Shown in pieces: positions 1-11,893 of a stretch of 64,000 nt of DNA (its first letter is position 1; every line of letters starts with the position of its first letter). Origin of the DNA: Rhizophagus irregularis. Its lineage: Eukaryota > Glomeromycota > Glomeromycetes > Glomerales > Glomeraceae. The notes under the pieces were generated by a model, which was not told the origin of the DNA, ran no database searches, and worked only from the letters and a program-made list of their open reading frames with translations. The translations under genes were made by a program, and so were the position numbers. The DNA lies in the NCBI RefSeq assembly GCF_026210795.1, contig NC_089453.1, positions 2,296,501 through 2,360,500 on the forward strand, in the 5' to 3' direction.

Positions 1-150
1 GTCATAGTGCCGGCAGGAATTACAAATAGGGTTCAGCCGGCACTATCAACCACATGATCCCGGTTGACTCGAGTCAAGAAATTTCTGACTCGAGTGCGAG
101 TTCAACTCGAGTCAACTTGAGTTACATGAGTGCGAGTCCAAGCTCATATC
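1..150. repeat. short palindromic repeat cluster
   Basis: An inverted pair ATAGTGCCGGC / GCCGGCACTAT lies in the first 46 bases. It is followed by several copies of the palindromic word GACTCGAGTC and variants (about 64-120). There is no open reading frame of note. This looks like debris of a foldback element cut by the window edge. Confidence 0.6.
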
Positions 151-551
151 TGGAATGTATGTAAATCATCAAGCCTTATTTTTGGACAGTATTAGAAATC
201 ATAAAACAAAGAAAATTTCTTAATACATAATATATACTTAGAATAATTTAGAATATTCCCTTTATTTTTGTTAAGACCAGCTTGGGAATGATCAGTTACA
301 TCTAAAGTGGTGATCATATATCTTTTACATAATTACCACAACTTTTTAAAATTATATAATGTAATTTCATAAATCATTTAAAATTAAATTTGTTCGTAAT
401 CTACATATTTAAATGTTAGTTATCACCAATCACTCATAGTAATCTGAATAAATAAAAATAAATAAAAATAATAAAAAATAAAAAAAAAGTTTAAGATGAA
501 GGTCTGGGACCTTAAAAATTTTCTTCAGAAAATTTTATAATTATGCGTAGC

Positions 552-1313
552 TAAGGATGGTCACCGGTCCTAGAAGACCGCGGTCTTACCGGTCCTACTC
601 CCCAAAAAGACGGACCGCGGTCTTTCGGTCCTGGGCTAATTCTGGCCAGATACATAGTGTCGGCCGGAATTACTAAATATGGCAATCACGTGATCCCGGA
701 TAAATCCCTACCGGTCCTAGTGTTTCGATCCGGATAAAACCTCAAATATTTTAACGTGGGATTATGATTAAAAAAGGTTACAAATTTCGGCTTTGAGTGG
801 ACTATAATTTCGGCCAGAATTAAAATAATATTATTACATAAATTTTTATTAATTTTGGTGGTCCCAACCTAAATTAACCGAGCCGGTATCCGGATAAAAA
901 CTGGATAAACCCGCTACGGATCAAAACTCTAACTGGTCCTACTCAGTCCCAGGACTGCCAGCCTTAAGACCGGACCGCGGTCTTTCAGTCTTTTCGTTCC
1001 TGCTGTTACAGCTGTTTTCATAAGACCTGGGACAAAATAAATTTTGAACCCGACCGCCGACCCACCGATCTGGTATTTTTAGCTGGTACGTGATCCAGAT
1101 TTGATAGTTTGATTTGTAAAATAAATAACAACTGAACCGGATCAGCGGGTTGGCGGTCAGGTTCAAAAATTTATTTTGTCCCAGGTCTTATGAAAACAGC
1201 TGTAATTCAGGCCGAACTTATAGTGCCGGCCAGAATTACAAGACACAAAAATTTTGTGTTACAATGACAGAACCAGTAAAAAATTTTTGCCCGGTGACCG
1301 ATGACCATCTTTA
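552..1313. mobile_element. hAT-type miniature element 1 (762 bp)
   Basis: The ends match without gaps: TAAGGATGGTCACCGG on the left and the reverse complement of TAAAGATGGTCATCGG on the right. Flanks 544-551 (TGCGTAGC) and 1314-1321 (TGCGTAAC) agree in 7 of 8 bases, as expected for an 8-bp hAT target duplication. The interior carries many GGACCGCGGTC-like words. It also holds a long foldback: arms at about 1008-1063 and 1146-1203 pair over more than 50 bases. No transposase frame is visible, so it is non-autonomous. An open frame inside (939-1166, minus) lies in the foldback and is not a gene. Confidence 0.75.
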
Positions 1314-2400
1314 TGCGTAACCTGTTTTTGTGTTTTTCAAAATGATTCAATTGTGAACTATTCTGTAACACTTTAAGAAAAGCTTGAATACGTGATCTGT
1401 GATCTTAAAAATAATGAAAAATCTGGTTATAAAGTAGTACTTAAACAGCCCTAGGAATCATGTAATTACGGATGATAAAAACTAGAGTTATGTAACGAGT
1501 CATTCAAAAATTAATATAACAAGAATATATGTCATAATGTTTAATACAATTATTTATATAAAGTCGTCTTATATAATGTGTATAGATAATTTTAATATTC
1601 TTAATTAAAACTTCGTGTTTACTAACAATATCATTATATTAAATTTTTTACTAAATATTATTTGCTATCTGTAAACAAATAGGTCTTTCTTTTTAGTATT
1701 TTACATATTCCACTACAAATTACAAAAATATTAATGCATATGATGATTTATAATCAAAAACCAGCAAACTTGTAAATACAAATTATCGTTTAGCCAGTAA
1801 TATCACGATCAAAATTAATCTAAACCTAAAGCTCACAATCCTAACATATCATAATCCTACATTAATTCAGACACTTAATATTCTCATGAACACAAAATTT
1901 TTTATAGATCAATTAACTGGCCTACATAATCCAAGATCATTAAAAAGTAAATTAATTATATACCACCGGTGATGATCACCGCAGGTGACATGTAGCAATT
2001 TATATTATTATATTTTTATTTTTTATTTTTAATAATGGGTTCCAGTTAGACATCTAGCATGGATAATTTATATTATTATATAAATTTATACTATTTAAGT
2101 TTTTTTGAAAATTTCAGAAATAAGTAATTAGCACTACCGATGGACATTTTGCGGTATTAAGCCCCCGAAAATAAGCATTATTGCGATTTTGGTCAGAATT
2201 ATGAGATCTTGGCTGGAATTAAGTGCAAAAAAGGGTGCTTGTATTCCGCAAAATACGGTATAACTGAAATCTTAATACAAGGTGGTACGATGTCCATCCA
2301 ACACGGAACGGTTTTCGTTTCCTAAGATTAAATATGCAGATACCCATATTTGGTACTCTCACTTAATTATAATGTTTATATTGAAAGAATTGTAATAGAA
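1314..2400. other. gene-free AT-rich stretch with one foldback
   Basis: No coding region is supported. An imperfect inverted repeat spans about 2138-2302: GATGGACATTTTGCGGTATTAAG on the left is answered by CGCAAAATACGGTATAA and GATGTCCATC on the right. A CGGTGATGATCACCG-like palindrome sits at about 1966-1982. Confidence 0.5.
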
Positions 2401-2665
2401 TTGCGGATATGTTCTTAGCATAGTAAAAGGCAATCATATATGAAAATTATTTCAGTGACTTATTACGACGTATAAAATTTAATTAATTAATTAAATTTTA
2501 CGAGAGTAATAAAGAATGGACCGATAAAAGGATGTTCTTTGCCTAATTAAAGATTACATTAAGCGGCAAATTTTTAATAGATACACCAAAAATAAGTCTT
2601 GAGTAGAATCCAGAGTAATTATAAACATAACCATTTATTAGAAAGAAGTAAAGAATTTTTATCAG
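2400..2665 (+). promoter_or_regulatory. upstream block of SSP family, copy A
   Basis: This stretch is similar to the sequence just upstream of the three other SSP copies (about 8090-8415, 9950-10091, 13120-13446). Shared words include GGCAATCATATATGAAAA, the motif CACCAAAAATAA-TCTTGA, and ACATAACCATTTATTAG followed by AGAAGTAAAGAATTTTTATC. Here it is cut at about 2665 by a dispersed repeat, so the start codon and signal-peptide exon are missing. It is probably the promoter and 5' leader of the family; no single core element can be proven. Confidence 0.55.
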
Positions 2666-2667
2666 AC

Positions 2668-2815
2668 CCCTAGGACCCCGAGCTATACCATAGAAAGGGA
2701 CCTGGTTATTTACTTAGAATGAGCCAAAATCATGTAGATCGCATCCATTTGTGGATAATGCCGACCAGCATTGCATAGTGCCGGCCCTGAAGAAATGCGT
2801 AGAGCTAATAGTAAA
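2668..2815. repeat. dispersed repeat, copy 1
   Basis: It shares ordered blocks with 5318-5495: GGACCCCGA, a GGTC block, and CCGGCCCTGAAGAAATGCGTA followed by GAGCTAATAGTAAA. It replaces exon 1 of the first SSP copy, so it looks like an insertion or a recombination product. Confidence 0.6.
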
Positions 2816-2850
2816 TGTGCCTACTATACTATATCATTTATATTCATATT

Positions 2851-3070
2851 GCCATACAGTATGAGTCGAAAACAAATTGGTTAGAGGTACATGGACCGAT
2901 TGTACCGCGGTTACTGCAATCAAATTGATCAGCAATGGTCAGTTTCCATTTGACTATACCTGATAACTATACAACGTTTTACCTTTATTTAGAAGCCATA
3001 GGCTCCACTGAAGATACTAAAACACGCGGGCCGATCAAAATAGTAATCAGGATTGCTGTTAATTTTGATA
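2851..3070 (+). pseudogene. small secreted protein, copy A, exon 2 relic
   Basis: The sequence matches exon 2 of the intact SSP genes at 8571-8857 and 13593-13870. An AAACAAATTGGTT start, the FHLTIPDNYTTFYLYLEAI stretch and the TKTRGP stretch are recognisable. The segment coding for the middle of the protein is shortened. After TRGP the frame departs and the conserved CWH and C-terminal Cys are lost. The signal-peptide exon is absent. A frame 2935-3168 is open but starts inside this exon and has no signal sequence, so I call a pseudogene. Confidence 0.7.
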
Positions 3071-3179
3071 CACTGATGATGAATAAACAACTATACAAAA
3101 TTTTAATTCAGACACTACATTCTAATGCTCGCAAATGTACAGTTTATATTGAAACCCCTTTTAAATAGTATGATGGATG

Positions 3180-4530
3180 AAATATGAAATATATTTATTG
3201 ATTTGCAACTATTTGGTAATTATTTATTTTAAGAGGATCATTTGTTAATATTTTTTTTATAAGATCATTTCAAAATTATGAAAAATAGTTACTTTACATA
3301 TTTTTAACCCTTATTTATTGCAGTTTTCGAACGTTCATCTTTTGTTTTTGCCAAAGCTTATAGACCAATTCCTAATACACAATTCCAAAAAATTAATTCC
3401 TAACACTGATTTTTAGAGCTTCTAGAGATTCTACCAAATAACAGCTTTTTAATGTTATGTCTATGTATTTCTGCAAATTTATGTATCAAAATTTGTTTAT
3501 ATTAAAAAATATTTTATAATTAAAAATGAAATCAATAATATTAAATGAATAAAATCTATCTAGTAATTTTATATAATTATCAATAATCGCTTCATCTTTT
3601 TTTTTTTACTTATTAAAGTAATGTTTTAAATGTTTTAACTTTAATTGGGAAACTTTATTGTGATAGCGATGATCAACTATATCTTGATTTCCCAATCTTT
3701 GATTTAATCGAACTCTGCATGTTGGTAAATGATAAAATAAATATTCCAGATTTAGTATTATTGAAATAATTGGTTTGATTCAAATAATCTTTTAAAAAAA
3801 TAGTGAATAAGACAAAAAAAAAAATCCCATAATGAAAGAGAAAATCCATTAACTCACTAAGAAATATTATATTATTTAACATTTTATTAAGTATTACTAT
3901 CTGTAACCTGTTGCGCATGCAACAGGATAAATGATGAAACTTCTGGTATATAATTAAGAAAATCAATTATTACATAATATTAATTTAGAATTTATATTTA
4001 TTTATATAATATGAGTAAAAAAAAATAAAATAATAAAATTGATTAAATCTTAATCATATTAAATAAGATAAAAAATTATAATAGTTTTAAAATAATAAAA
4101 AAAAAGAATGATATTAAAACAAAATATTTATTATAAATTTTTTAATTTAAATTAAACAATTTTTGGTCAAGAATGTTTTTATTATTTTCTAAAAAAAATC
4201 ATACAAACCATATTTTGTTCAAATAAAAATATATATATTTACAGTATTTATTTGATTATATTGTCGTTCCAGAACGAAATTAAAAAAAAAAGGTGCACCG
4301 CCGAACGATTTGATCATGCTTATGCCATTTACCCGAGTATATCATTTTCCTGAGTATCATTTTCCTGAAGTCAATTTTCCGATTGGCTATTTCCCGAACT
4401 GGATCATATCCCGAAACTCCAAAAATGAAATAAACAATAATATACTTATAATATATATATATAAATCAATTATTAAAAACTCAGTTTTAAAAACTGAAAA
4501 AAATATTATTGTTCAAAAAAATTCAGTATA
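3180..4530. other. gene-free AT-rich stretch
   Basis: Only low-complexity A/T runs and short chance open frames are present. About 4335-4400 holds a few near-repeats of the word ATTTTCCTGA. No splice-consistent coding region was found on either strand. Confidence 0.5.
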
Positions 4531-4544
4531 AAAGAAGAGACCAT

Positions 4545-4680
4545 TAAAAAAAAAAAAATTTCAGTCCAAAAAGAGACCGAAAAAAAAATATTATTTAAAA
4601 AAAAAATTTCAGTCCAAAAAGAAACCAAAAAATAGACATAAAAAAAAATCAGTTTAAAAAAGAGACACTATTCTAAACGT
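4545..4680. repeat. A-rich tandem repeat
   Basis: The word TTCAGTCCAAAAAGAGACC and its variants occur about four times, separated by A runs. Confidence 0.6.
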
Positions 4681-5317
4681 CACAAAGTTGGCTGCGGATC
4701 AAATGTACAAAAGCTTGAAGCTTGAAGCATATTTATTATAAACTTAAAATAAGCGTAAGTTTAAGCTTAAGCATATTATGTTATAAAAATGCTGGAAAAA
4801 TCCAAGCCATATTTGGACATCAAACCAACCATATATTGAATTGGGTTTACACAAAATTCCGACAACCATAAAATTGACAGCAGTCTACAATCCCGACATA
4901 CCAAGATTCCAACAAACCCAAATCCCGTTGGATAGTCACAAATTTCGACAGTTAAAAATCTTGACACCAAAGTTTTTTCTTTTTTTTTAAAAAAAAAAAA
5001 TTATATAAAATTTCCAATTAAGCATATAATTTTAAAAATGCAGTGAACCAGTAACGGAATAATTTATTGTAAATTTTATTAATACCAATGTAAATTGATT
5101 AATATTAATGCAAATTAACTAACGTTACTATATTATTAATGAAAATTAAAAGAAAAATTTTTTATCTTAGTTAAAAGGATTACTAGACAACTTATCTAAA
5201 ATTAGAAACAATTGCATTAAAAAAAATTAACTAATCTCAAATTCATCAGTCGGATTCTGTGACTGCCAGGATTTTGATTCAATCGAGATTTTGCATTTAT
5301 TGGGATTTTGGTGCCGG

Positions 5318-5495
5318 GACTAGAGATAGGACCCCGAAATATACATAAAAAGGTCAGGTTCAAGTTTACGTACAAAATCTTTCCTTATATAGATAAATTC
5401 CTGGTAGAAAGGTATTACCTTTTTTTGGATGCTGGCCGAAATTATCATAATTCCGGCCCTGAAAAAATGCGTACAGCTAATAGTAAAATTTTTTG
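5318..5495. repeat. dispersed repeat, copy 2
   Basis: Partner of 2668-2815, sharing GGACCCCGAAATATAC, the CTGGCCGAAATTATCATAATT palindrome region and CCGGCCCTGAAAAAATGCGTA. Sequence on either side (about 4850-4975 and 5250-5330) is rich in degenerate GGGATTTTG words in opposite orientations, which suggests a larger decayed foldback. Confidence 0.55.
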
Positions 5496-5865
5496 GCCGC
5501 CACCTTACCTCTATATATATATTTCGGGGTTATATACTGTCGATATTATAGCGAAATTAAGTAAATTGATGCCATGTAACTAAATAAATTGCAAAATTTT
5601 TAATAAATAATGCCATATAAAACATATGGTACCTTTATTATTGGCAATATTTTTGTCCATGTCTTTATTTTTACTTTACCTGAATTAATTATTTTTTATA
5701 AAAATCTATTTAATATAATAAAATAATTCATATCGATCTGTAGACGTTTAGATTACCTGTATAAATTAATTTTGAATTGGAGCGGCATGTGATGCCTGCG
5801 CCTGATCTATTCCATAATTTTTTAGTTAGAATTTTGGATCGGCATATTCTGAATTTGATCGGCAC

Positions 5866-6575
5866 TAGGGATTGGAACCGGTTAAGGTTAACCGGTTAAT
5901 TAACCGGTTAAGGCGGTTAACCTCTCAAAAAACGGTTAACCGGTTAATTTAACCGGCTAACTTAACCGGTTAAAATACAGATCATCCTAAATTAGTAATT
6001 CCTAGCCAACTTCTAACTTTAACTTTACTAGCATTAACTTTAATTTTGCCCACCCTAATAGATTCGATGATAAACCTGCAATCTTATATTTTAATATAAT
6101 ATATTGCATATGATATTTATAATTTAACATTATTTATGTTAAAATATTCTAAAGTTATAACCTTGATTTATGCAGAAATCAGCATATGATCGGGTATAGT
6201 ATTTTAAATAAGAAAAAATGCAAAAATTTGAATACTACAGTGGCCATCAGAATTGGAATGGAATTTCGGATAGAACTAAAAATATAATTAAAAAACTTTT
6301 CAACTTAGTGCTGATACCGGTGACCACTGCATGACTGGGTAGTAAGTAATTACAATATACTGTATGTAATTTTTTACTAATGTATACATTTTAATATAAA
6401 TATTTACCAGAAATTACTCTTAAATAATACTATTTAGTTAAAAACACAAAAATTTATCTTTAAACGCGCGTTAAAATACAAAAAATAGGCCTCTAAACAC
6501 ACGTTAAAATATAAAATTTATATATTAACCGGTTATTAACCGGTTAAGCTTTTTTTTTGACGGTTCCAATCCCTA
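5866..6575. mobile_element. hAT-type miniature element 2 (710 bp)
   Basis: Perfect 15-bp terminal inverted repeats TAGGGATTGGAACCG / CGGTTCCAATCCCTA are bordered by a perfect 8-bp target duplication ATCGGCAC (5858-5865 and 6576-6583). That combination is diagnostic for the hAT superfamily. The subterminal parts are arrays of AACCGGTT words. The centre is AT-rich and has no transposase frame, so the element is non-autonomous. Confidence 0.9.
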
Positions 6576-6583
6576 ATCGGCAC

Positions 6584-8089
6584 ATTCCTGGCTGATTACT
6601 AATACTGTAATAAATACAAACACTTCGCTAATACTAATAAGTATAGTAGATAATTAATGTCGATTTTTTTTTAGTAATAATAAATAATTCACTCGGAAAA
6701 AATTATTTTCGCCAACAACAAGACCGGTCCAGTGTGATTATAGGAAATTATTTTTTTTTTGCTGACATTTAGTTAATAAATTTTTTTAATAAAAATTTTT
6801 TTTACAATTGATCGTATTTTGTGAAAAAAAAATTTTTTTTTGTAATCTATTTAATATAATAAAAAAATTCATTTAGAAGACCTACTTGATCGGCAAGTCA
6901 TGTTGTACATCTAATCCAATTTTGGTTAATGAAATTTTAAATCAGAATTTTTTTTTTCCCAAATACATTAGGTTTGGGTCGATGCTGCGGCACAACGGCG
7001 ATTAATTTTAGTATCAAACTTTTTTACAATTTCCCGATTCTTATTAATAATAACAATAATATTTTTTAGGCTGTATCAAGTTCGATCATGATAATTAATA
7101 TTTCTGGGAATATTTTTTTTCTTTTCATGACAATAGAAGTTTTTCAGAATTTTTTTTCATATTAATGAGTGAGATAATTTTTTTTCTATAACAATAGATT
7201 GCTATAATGAATTTCTTTGAGATATAATAACAATATATATGTATTTTTTTAAGCAGCAGATGTAATTTTTTTTTAATGCTACAATGAAAATTTTTTTAAG
7301 ATAAAAAACAGAGATTTTTTTGTAACAATGTAACAATAAACTATTAATACAAAATCATACACTGTATAACACTTGCACACAATTCATTGTTATTTGTATA
7401 ATCATATAAATTGTTGTAATTTATTATATTTATTTCCTACTAATACCATCATAATAATAGTAAAAAACTAGACCTATTCACACTGCATGGCAAATAAATA
7501 TAAGTGTCTTTATTATTACTCTCATCCCCGGCGCAGCGCGACGGTTACGCCTAGTCTAAAATAAAAAAAAAAAGTTGCAATATTCATTAGCATATTATTA
7601 TGAAAAATGATCGACAAATGATCAGCAAATGATCGGCAAAATTGGGATCGATATTATCAGTTATGGGTGTGGGTGATTGTTATGATGATCTTCAATACTT
7701 ATTCAGGAGTGGTATCTTCATAAATAATTTCGGCAATTAAAAATAAATGACTATGACGATATAGTACTTGAATGGATACCTTAAGGAATTAATTTTTATT
7801 TTATTATTACACAAATTTATAATAAATGAGTTTTTTTTTTAACCAAATCACTTAAAATTTTTGTTGAAAAACCTCCAGATTATATCTTTTTTTTAAAAAA
7901 TTTTCGGGTTTATAACTCCGCGAAAATAAATCTTATGTTTAAAATGATCTGCGCCGCCCCTAAATCACATATTCTAAATGTGTACAAGATGTTTATTTTT
8001 AGATTATTTTAAAGTAAAATCAGGTTTTCAATTAGTCTATCGTTCACACGCGAACTACGTAAAAAATTGCGTCTTAGTAGCATGACGTG
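6584..8089. other. gene-free AT-rich stretch
   Basis: No supported gene. A triplet of the word AAATGATCGGCA and variants lies at about 7605-7640. A short GC-richer patch (CCCCGGCGCAGCGCGACGG) is at about 7527-7545. Otherwise there are T and A runs. Confidence 0.45.
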
Positions 8090-8415
8090 GTGTGATGATA
8101 CTTTCCGGATATGTTCTTAACATAAAGATAATCATATGAAAAATGATTTAGTATGACATAAAATTTAATTAATAAATTACATTTCACGAAGATATAAATA
8201 TTGAATAAATGATTAAACGAAAAAACTTTCCTTTTTGTTTGTTCAAAGTTTTCATTAGTGATACGGTAAATACATTTGAAGATAAACTGCAAATTTTTAA
8301 TAAATATACCAAGAATAAATTTTGAGCAAAATTCAAAATAATTAGAAACATAGCCATTTATTAGCAAGAAGTAAGAAAATTTTATCAGATCCACAAACTA
8401 TATCATATATTTACC
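8090..8415 (+). promoter_or_regulatory. upstream block of SSP family, copy B
   Basis: This block is paralogous to the stretches before the other SSP copies and ends right at the start codon of the intact gene. It includes TACCAAGAATAAATTTTGAG, ACATAGCCATTTATTAGCA and GAAGTAAGAAAATTTTATC. Its conservation next to the gene and its presence in all four copies suggest promoter plus 5' leader. It may equally be conserved only because the whole unit was duplicated. Confidence 0.55.
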
Positions 8416-8857
8416 ATGAAGTCTCATCCCCTTCTCGCTTTAGTAATTCCAATCATCCTTAATCTAATAGTTTTTATGTCGCTCACTGAAGGTAAATTTT
8501 TGAATAATTATATCAGTAATTCTCTCAGTATTATAGCGTATTAATTAGATGTAATATCTTGTATATACAGGTCATACAATATGGGTTCATAACAAATTGG
8601 TTGTAGGTACATGGGCTGCAGTTACTGCCGTCGATACTTTAGATTATGCACATCAAAATCAAATTGATCAGCAATGGTCAATTGCTCATCATGGCTTCCA
8701 TTTGACTATACCTGACAATTATACAACGTTTTACCTTTATCTAGAAGCTATAACCTCCACTCAAGATACTAAAACACGCGGACCGTTCAATAATAATCAG
8801 GATTTCTGTTGGCACTTTCATGGTTCCCTTAATGATTGGGACGTATACGCTTGTTAA
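8416..8857 (+). CDS. small secreted protein (two exons), copy B
   Basis: Exons are 8416-8491 and 8571-8857, with a 79-bp GT/AG phase-1 intron; together they give 120 residues. Exon 1 codes for a signal peptide (Met-Lys-Ser-His, then a Leu/Ile/Val-rich core to about residue 23, then SLTEG). The mature part is about 95 residues. It has a HTIWVHNKLVVGTW start, an IPDNYTTFYLYLEA beta-strand-like middle, and a RGPFNNNQDFCWH...WDVYAC end whose two cysteines are likely a disulphide pair. The start is set by the signal peptide and by the match to the copy at 13447. I do not recognise a named domain. A secreted protein, possibly acting outside the hypha, is the inference; an effector role is only a guess. 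Confidence 0.85.
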
Positions 8858-9356
8858 TAATAACGAGAAATAGGTTTATTAGAGGGAGCTAGAAACTTTT
8901 TGATCATAGTATCATCGCAAGACAATTGCTATATAAATGAATGTTTCTTATACACAATTTTATTTCAGATACTACATTCTAATTCTCACAAATGCACACC
9001 ACTTTTGAATAAGATGGATGGAATAGTTTAATATATATATATATTATTGATAGGCCTATTTGATATTTTTCTTTTTCTTTTTTTAACTAATATTTTGTAT
9101 TTAATATTTTATTTTTTTATAGAAACTATTTAATATTATTTTTATTTTAGGGGGATCCATTTTTTTTTAATATCTTTTGATAAGTCATTTAATATATTTT
9201 ATAATCATGTTGCATAATCATTGTTTTTTCGGGAACTACTCAAAAATGATCTTTATAATACTATTAAAATTAATAAAAATTTTAATTTTTACAATAAAGA
9301 CATTATTGATAGAAATATTAATCATTACAATTTACAAAGGTATAAAAAAATTATTA

Positions 9357-9600
9357 CGTCTAAAAAAAAATTAAAAAAAAAATAATAAATGTCGAGATAA
9401 TAAAGGATTTTGAACTTTCGAGATTATGATTTGTTAGGACTTAGGATTGTCGCTTGTGATTTCGATCGTCGGCTCCCATATTTTTCATAGGGGTTCATTG
9501 ACATATGCAATACTTTTTAGATATTGTAATAAAATGATTTTTTTTTTAAAAAAAAATAAATATTTTATTATATCTTTCTCATAAAAATAAAAAAAATTCT
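9357..9600. repeat. duplicated intergenic block, copy 1
   Basis: It matches 11894-12150 in order: the TTACGTCTAAAAAAAAATTA start, ATGTCG-GATAAT, GGATTTTGAAC-TTCGAGATTAT, CGGCTC, and CAATACTTTTTAGA-ATT. It is part of the tandem duplication that produced the SSP cluster. Confidence 0.65.
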
Positions 9601-9784
9601 TTTATTAATTGTACTTATTACAAAAAAAAAAAATCAAACAAAATAGTGCTTTTTCAGACATATGAACACAAATATAAACCATTACATTTTTATAGGGTAC
9701 ATATTAATAATTACTAAAATAAGACATAAATCGGACAAAATGGTACTTTTTAGACGTTTTTTACACATGAATACGAATTTAACA

Positions 9785-9945
9785 CAATTCATTTTTATAG
9801 GGAGGTTTTTCGATGAAGTAATTGTCGGTGAAATTAACCAGTCTTGGAAGAGATTTTTGACGATCATATAAGTAGATGATCCCACTTTTGAAAATAAAAT
9901 GGATAATCTTCAGGAGTTTGTCATTTAAGTATTATTAATGTGACC
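9785..9945. repeat. triplicated intergenic block, copy 1
   Basis: It shares GGTTTTTCGATGAAGTAATTG, TTTTGACGAT and GGATAATCTTCAGGAGTTTGT with 12310-12431 and 12830-12965. It precedes the SSP upstream block of copy C. Confidence 0.65.
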
Positions 9946-9949
9946 CAAA

Positions 9950-10091
9950 GATTTTCCGTAAATTTCCGTAAATTTTAATAATACACCAAAAATAAATCTT
10001 GATTATAGAATCCAGAATAATTATAAACATAAACATTTACTAGGAAGAAGTAAAGAGATCCACAAACCATACACTGTCATTTATATTCACC
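9950..10091 (+). promoter_or_regulatory. upstream block of SSP family, copy C
   Basis: Paralogous to the other SSP upstream blocks: ACACCAAAAATAAATCTTGA, AGAATCCAGAATAATTATAA, ACATTTACTAGGAAGAAGTAA. It ends at the start codon of the frameshifted copy at 10092. It is shorter than the blocks of copies B and D. Confidence 0.5.
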
Positions 10092-11024
10092 ATGAAGTTT
10101 CATTCTCTTCTCGCTTTAATAATTTCAATCATCTTTAGTCTAATAGCTTTTCAAATCGCTTACTGAAGGTAAATTTTTGAATAATTATCTCAACATTATA
10201 ACGTATAAATCGTATTAATTAAGGTTACGGTACATTTCGCCGAAATCCATTTCACTGAAACACATTTCGCCAAAGCTATTTCACCGAAGGGATATTTCAC
10301 CGAAGGGACGTTTCGTCGTTTCGTCATTTCGTCGAAAGGATATTTCGTAGAAAGTGCATTTTATCAAATCCATTTCACCAAATCGTCCACTTTCTCCAAA
10401 TTCAATTTCGTTAATGGACATTTCGCCAAAAATGGCGGCGATTAACATTTTAATAAAAATATTCATCACGCAATAAAGTAGAGATTTTTTTTTTTTCCAG
10501 GATATTATCACTTAACATGATTATTAATATATTATAAACAACAAGATAAATTTAATAAAAATCAGCTAATTCAAAAAAATTTATAGAAAACACTTCTTTA
10601 TGTATTTAGATAAATAACCAAATGGAATAAATAATTTTCAGCGAAATGTCCATTCGGCGAAATGTCCATTCGATAAAATGGCTTCGGCGAAATGGAATTT
10701 CAGTGAAAGGGGTTTCGGCGAAATGTCCTTTCGGCGAAATATCCCTTCGGCGAAATATCCCTTCGGCGAAATGGCTTCGGCAAAATGGGTTTCAGTGAAA
10801 TGGACTTTCGGCGAAAAGTCCAGATACCTTAATTAGGTGTAATATTGTATTATGTATACAGGCTGTATAGTACGGATTGAAATCAAATTGGTTAAAGGCA
10901 CAGTGTCTATAGTTACTGCCATCGATGAGGATGCTCATAAAGGCTACCATTTGAATATACCTGAAGAGTGAAGATAAATATTCAAAATTTCACCTTTATT
11001 TTGATGTTTTGGGCACCATTTACC
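10092..11024 (+). pseudogene. small secreted protein, copy C, frameshifted and split
   Basis: The ATG and signal-peptide exon are recognisable at 10092-10169. One extra base in the GCTTTTCAAATCGC region, against GCTTTTACATCGC in copy D, shifts the frame into a TGA. The intron then holds a 607-bp mobile element (10222-10828). Exon 2 resumes at about 10862 with KLVKGT, AHKGYH and IPEE-like pieces but contains a stop and extra bases. It is cut off at 11024 by another element, so the CWH...C end is lost. Confidence 0.8.
10222..10828. mobile_element. foldback element built of TTTCGGCGAAAT words (607 bp)
   Basis: Both flanks are TTAATTA (10215-10221 and 10829-10835). The paralogous intron of SSP copy B reads GTATTAATTAGATGTAAT with no insert, which fits a 7-bp duplication. 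The left half has many ATTTCGCCGAAA words and the right half the reverse-complement word TTTCGGCGAAAT, around an AT-rich centre. There is no coding frame. Superfamily uncertain: a TTAA-type target would be an alternative reading of the same ends. Confidence 0.75.
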
Positions 11025-11865
11025 TCCACTCCACGTGATTTTTGTTGCGTTTAAAATTTAATTGGCTTAATTGAGTTGGTAGTTTCGCATGTAACATTTA
11101 TCTTAGAAAAAAAAAACCACAAAAAAAAAATATTTTTTTTCTTAAAATATTATAAAATAAAATTATTTTATTACTTTTACAACAAATACATTTAAAAAAT
11201 AACTCTCTCACACTATATTAAATTTAATAAACAAATAAATAAACATTTTTTAAAGATAATAATTTTTAAATATTTTATTGCAAAAAATTCAAATTATTCC
11301 ATAAATACTCAAGCTAGCTTGATAAATATTATATATAAATAGTTTCAACTTTCAACGCCTGCTGAATAATATTACTTAACCTTTAAAGACTTGTTTTATT
11401 TAACGAAAGTACCAAAATTAAGCTATAAAGTGAAAATACCCACCTGCGCAATTCCATATAAAAATATCAATATTTTTGTAAACATTCAAGATATTTTGAT
11501 AAAAATTAATATTTAAGTAGTTCCATACCCGCTGACTTAAGTATCAAAATTACGCTATAAAATTAATAATAAATGTAAACAATTAATTTTATTAGAAAAA
11601 AATAGATACTTTTTTAACAAATATTTAAGCAAAATCAATAAATAAATATTTCTATACCTGTTAAATAACTACTAGTCTGTCATTTCAGAATTAATAATAT
11701 AAATTCTAAAAAAAAAAAGTAAAATAAAATCATTTACAGCTTAAGCTTTTCAAATTTTTTTTATTATTTAATGAATTTTTAAAACATTATTTTAACGTGG
11801 AAAAAAAAAAAGGCTTTGTCTTCTATTTCAAAATTAATCTCGCCACACAAGTCACGTGGAGTGGA
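11025..11865. mobile_element. TIR element with CCACTCCACGTGA ends (841 bp)
   Basis: TCCACTCCACGTGATT at the left end is answered by AAGTCACGTGGAGTGGA at 11849-11865. The interior is AT-rich and has no convincing frame. It interrupts exon 2 of SSP copy C, and the rest of that exon is not found on the far side. No clear target duplication is visible. Confidence 0.6.
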
Positions 11866-11893
11866 AAAAGTGACGGGATACTAATACAAGGTA

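Noticed and set aside
939-1166. minus-strand open frame of 75 codons
   Set aside because: It lies inside the foldback of hAT element 1; the frame is a by-product of the inverted repeat.
3673-3966. minus-strand open frame of 97 codons rich in Phe, Ile and Leu
   Set aside because: Composition is that of translated A/T-rich sequence; there are no introns, relatives or motifs in the window.
8074-8394. minus-strand open frame of 106 codons
   Set aside because: It covers the upstream block of SSP copy B and reads as low-complexity Phe/Tyr/Asn-rich sequence; it is not kept in the paralogous blocks.
9177-9374. plus-strand open frame, hydrophobic
   Set aside because: Ile/Leu/Lys-rich translation of A/T-rich DNA with no supporting feature.
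10281-10511. minus-strand open frame with FGE repeats
   Set aside because: It arises from the TTTCGCCGAAA words of the foldback element.
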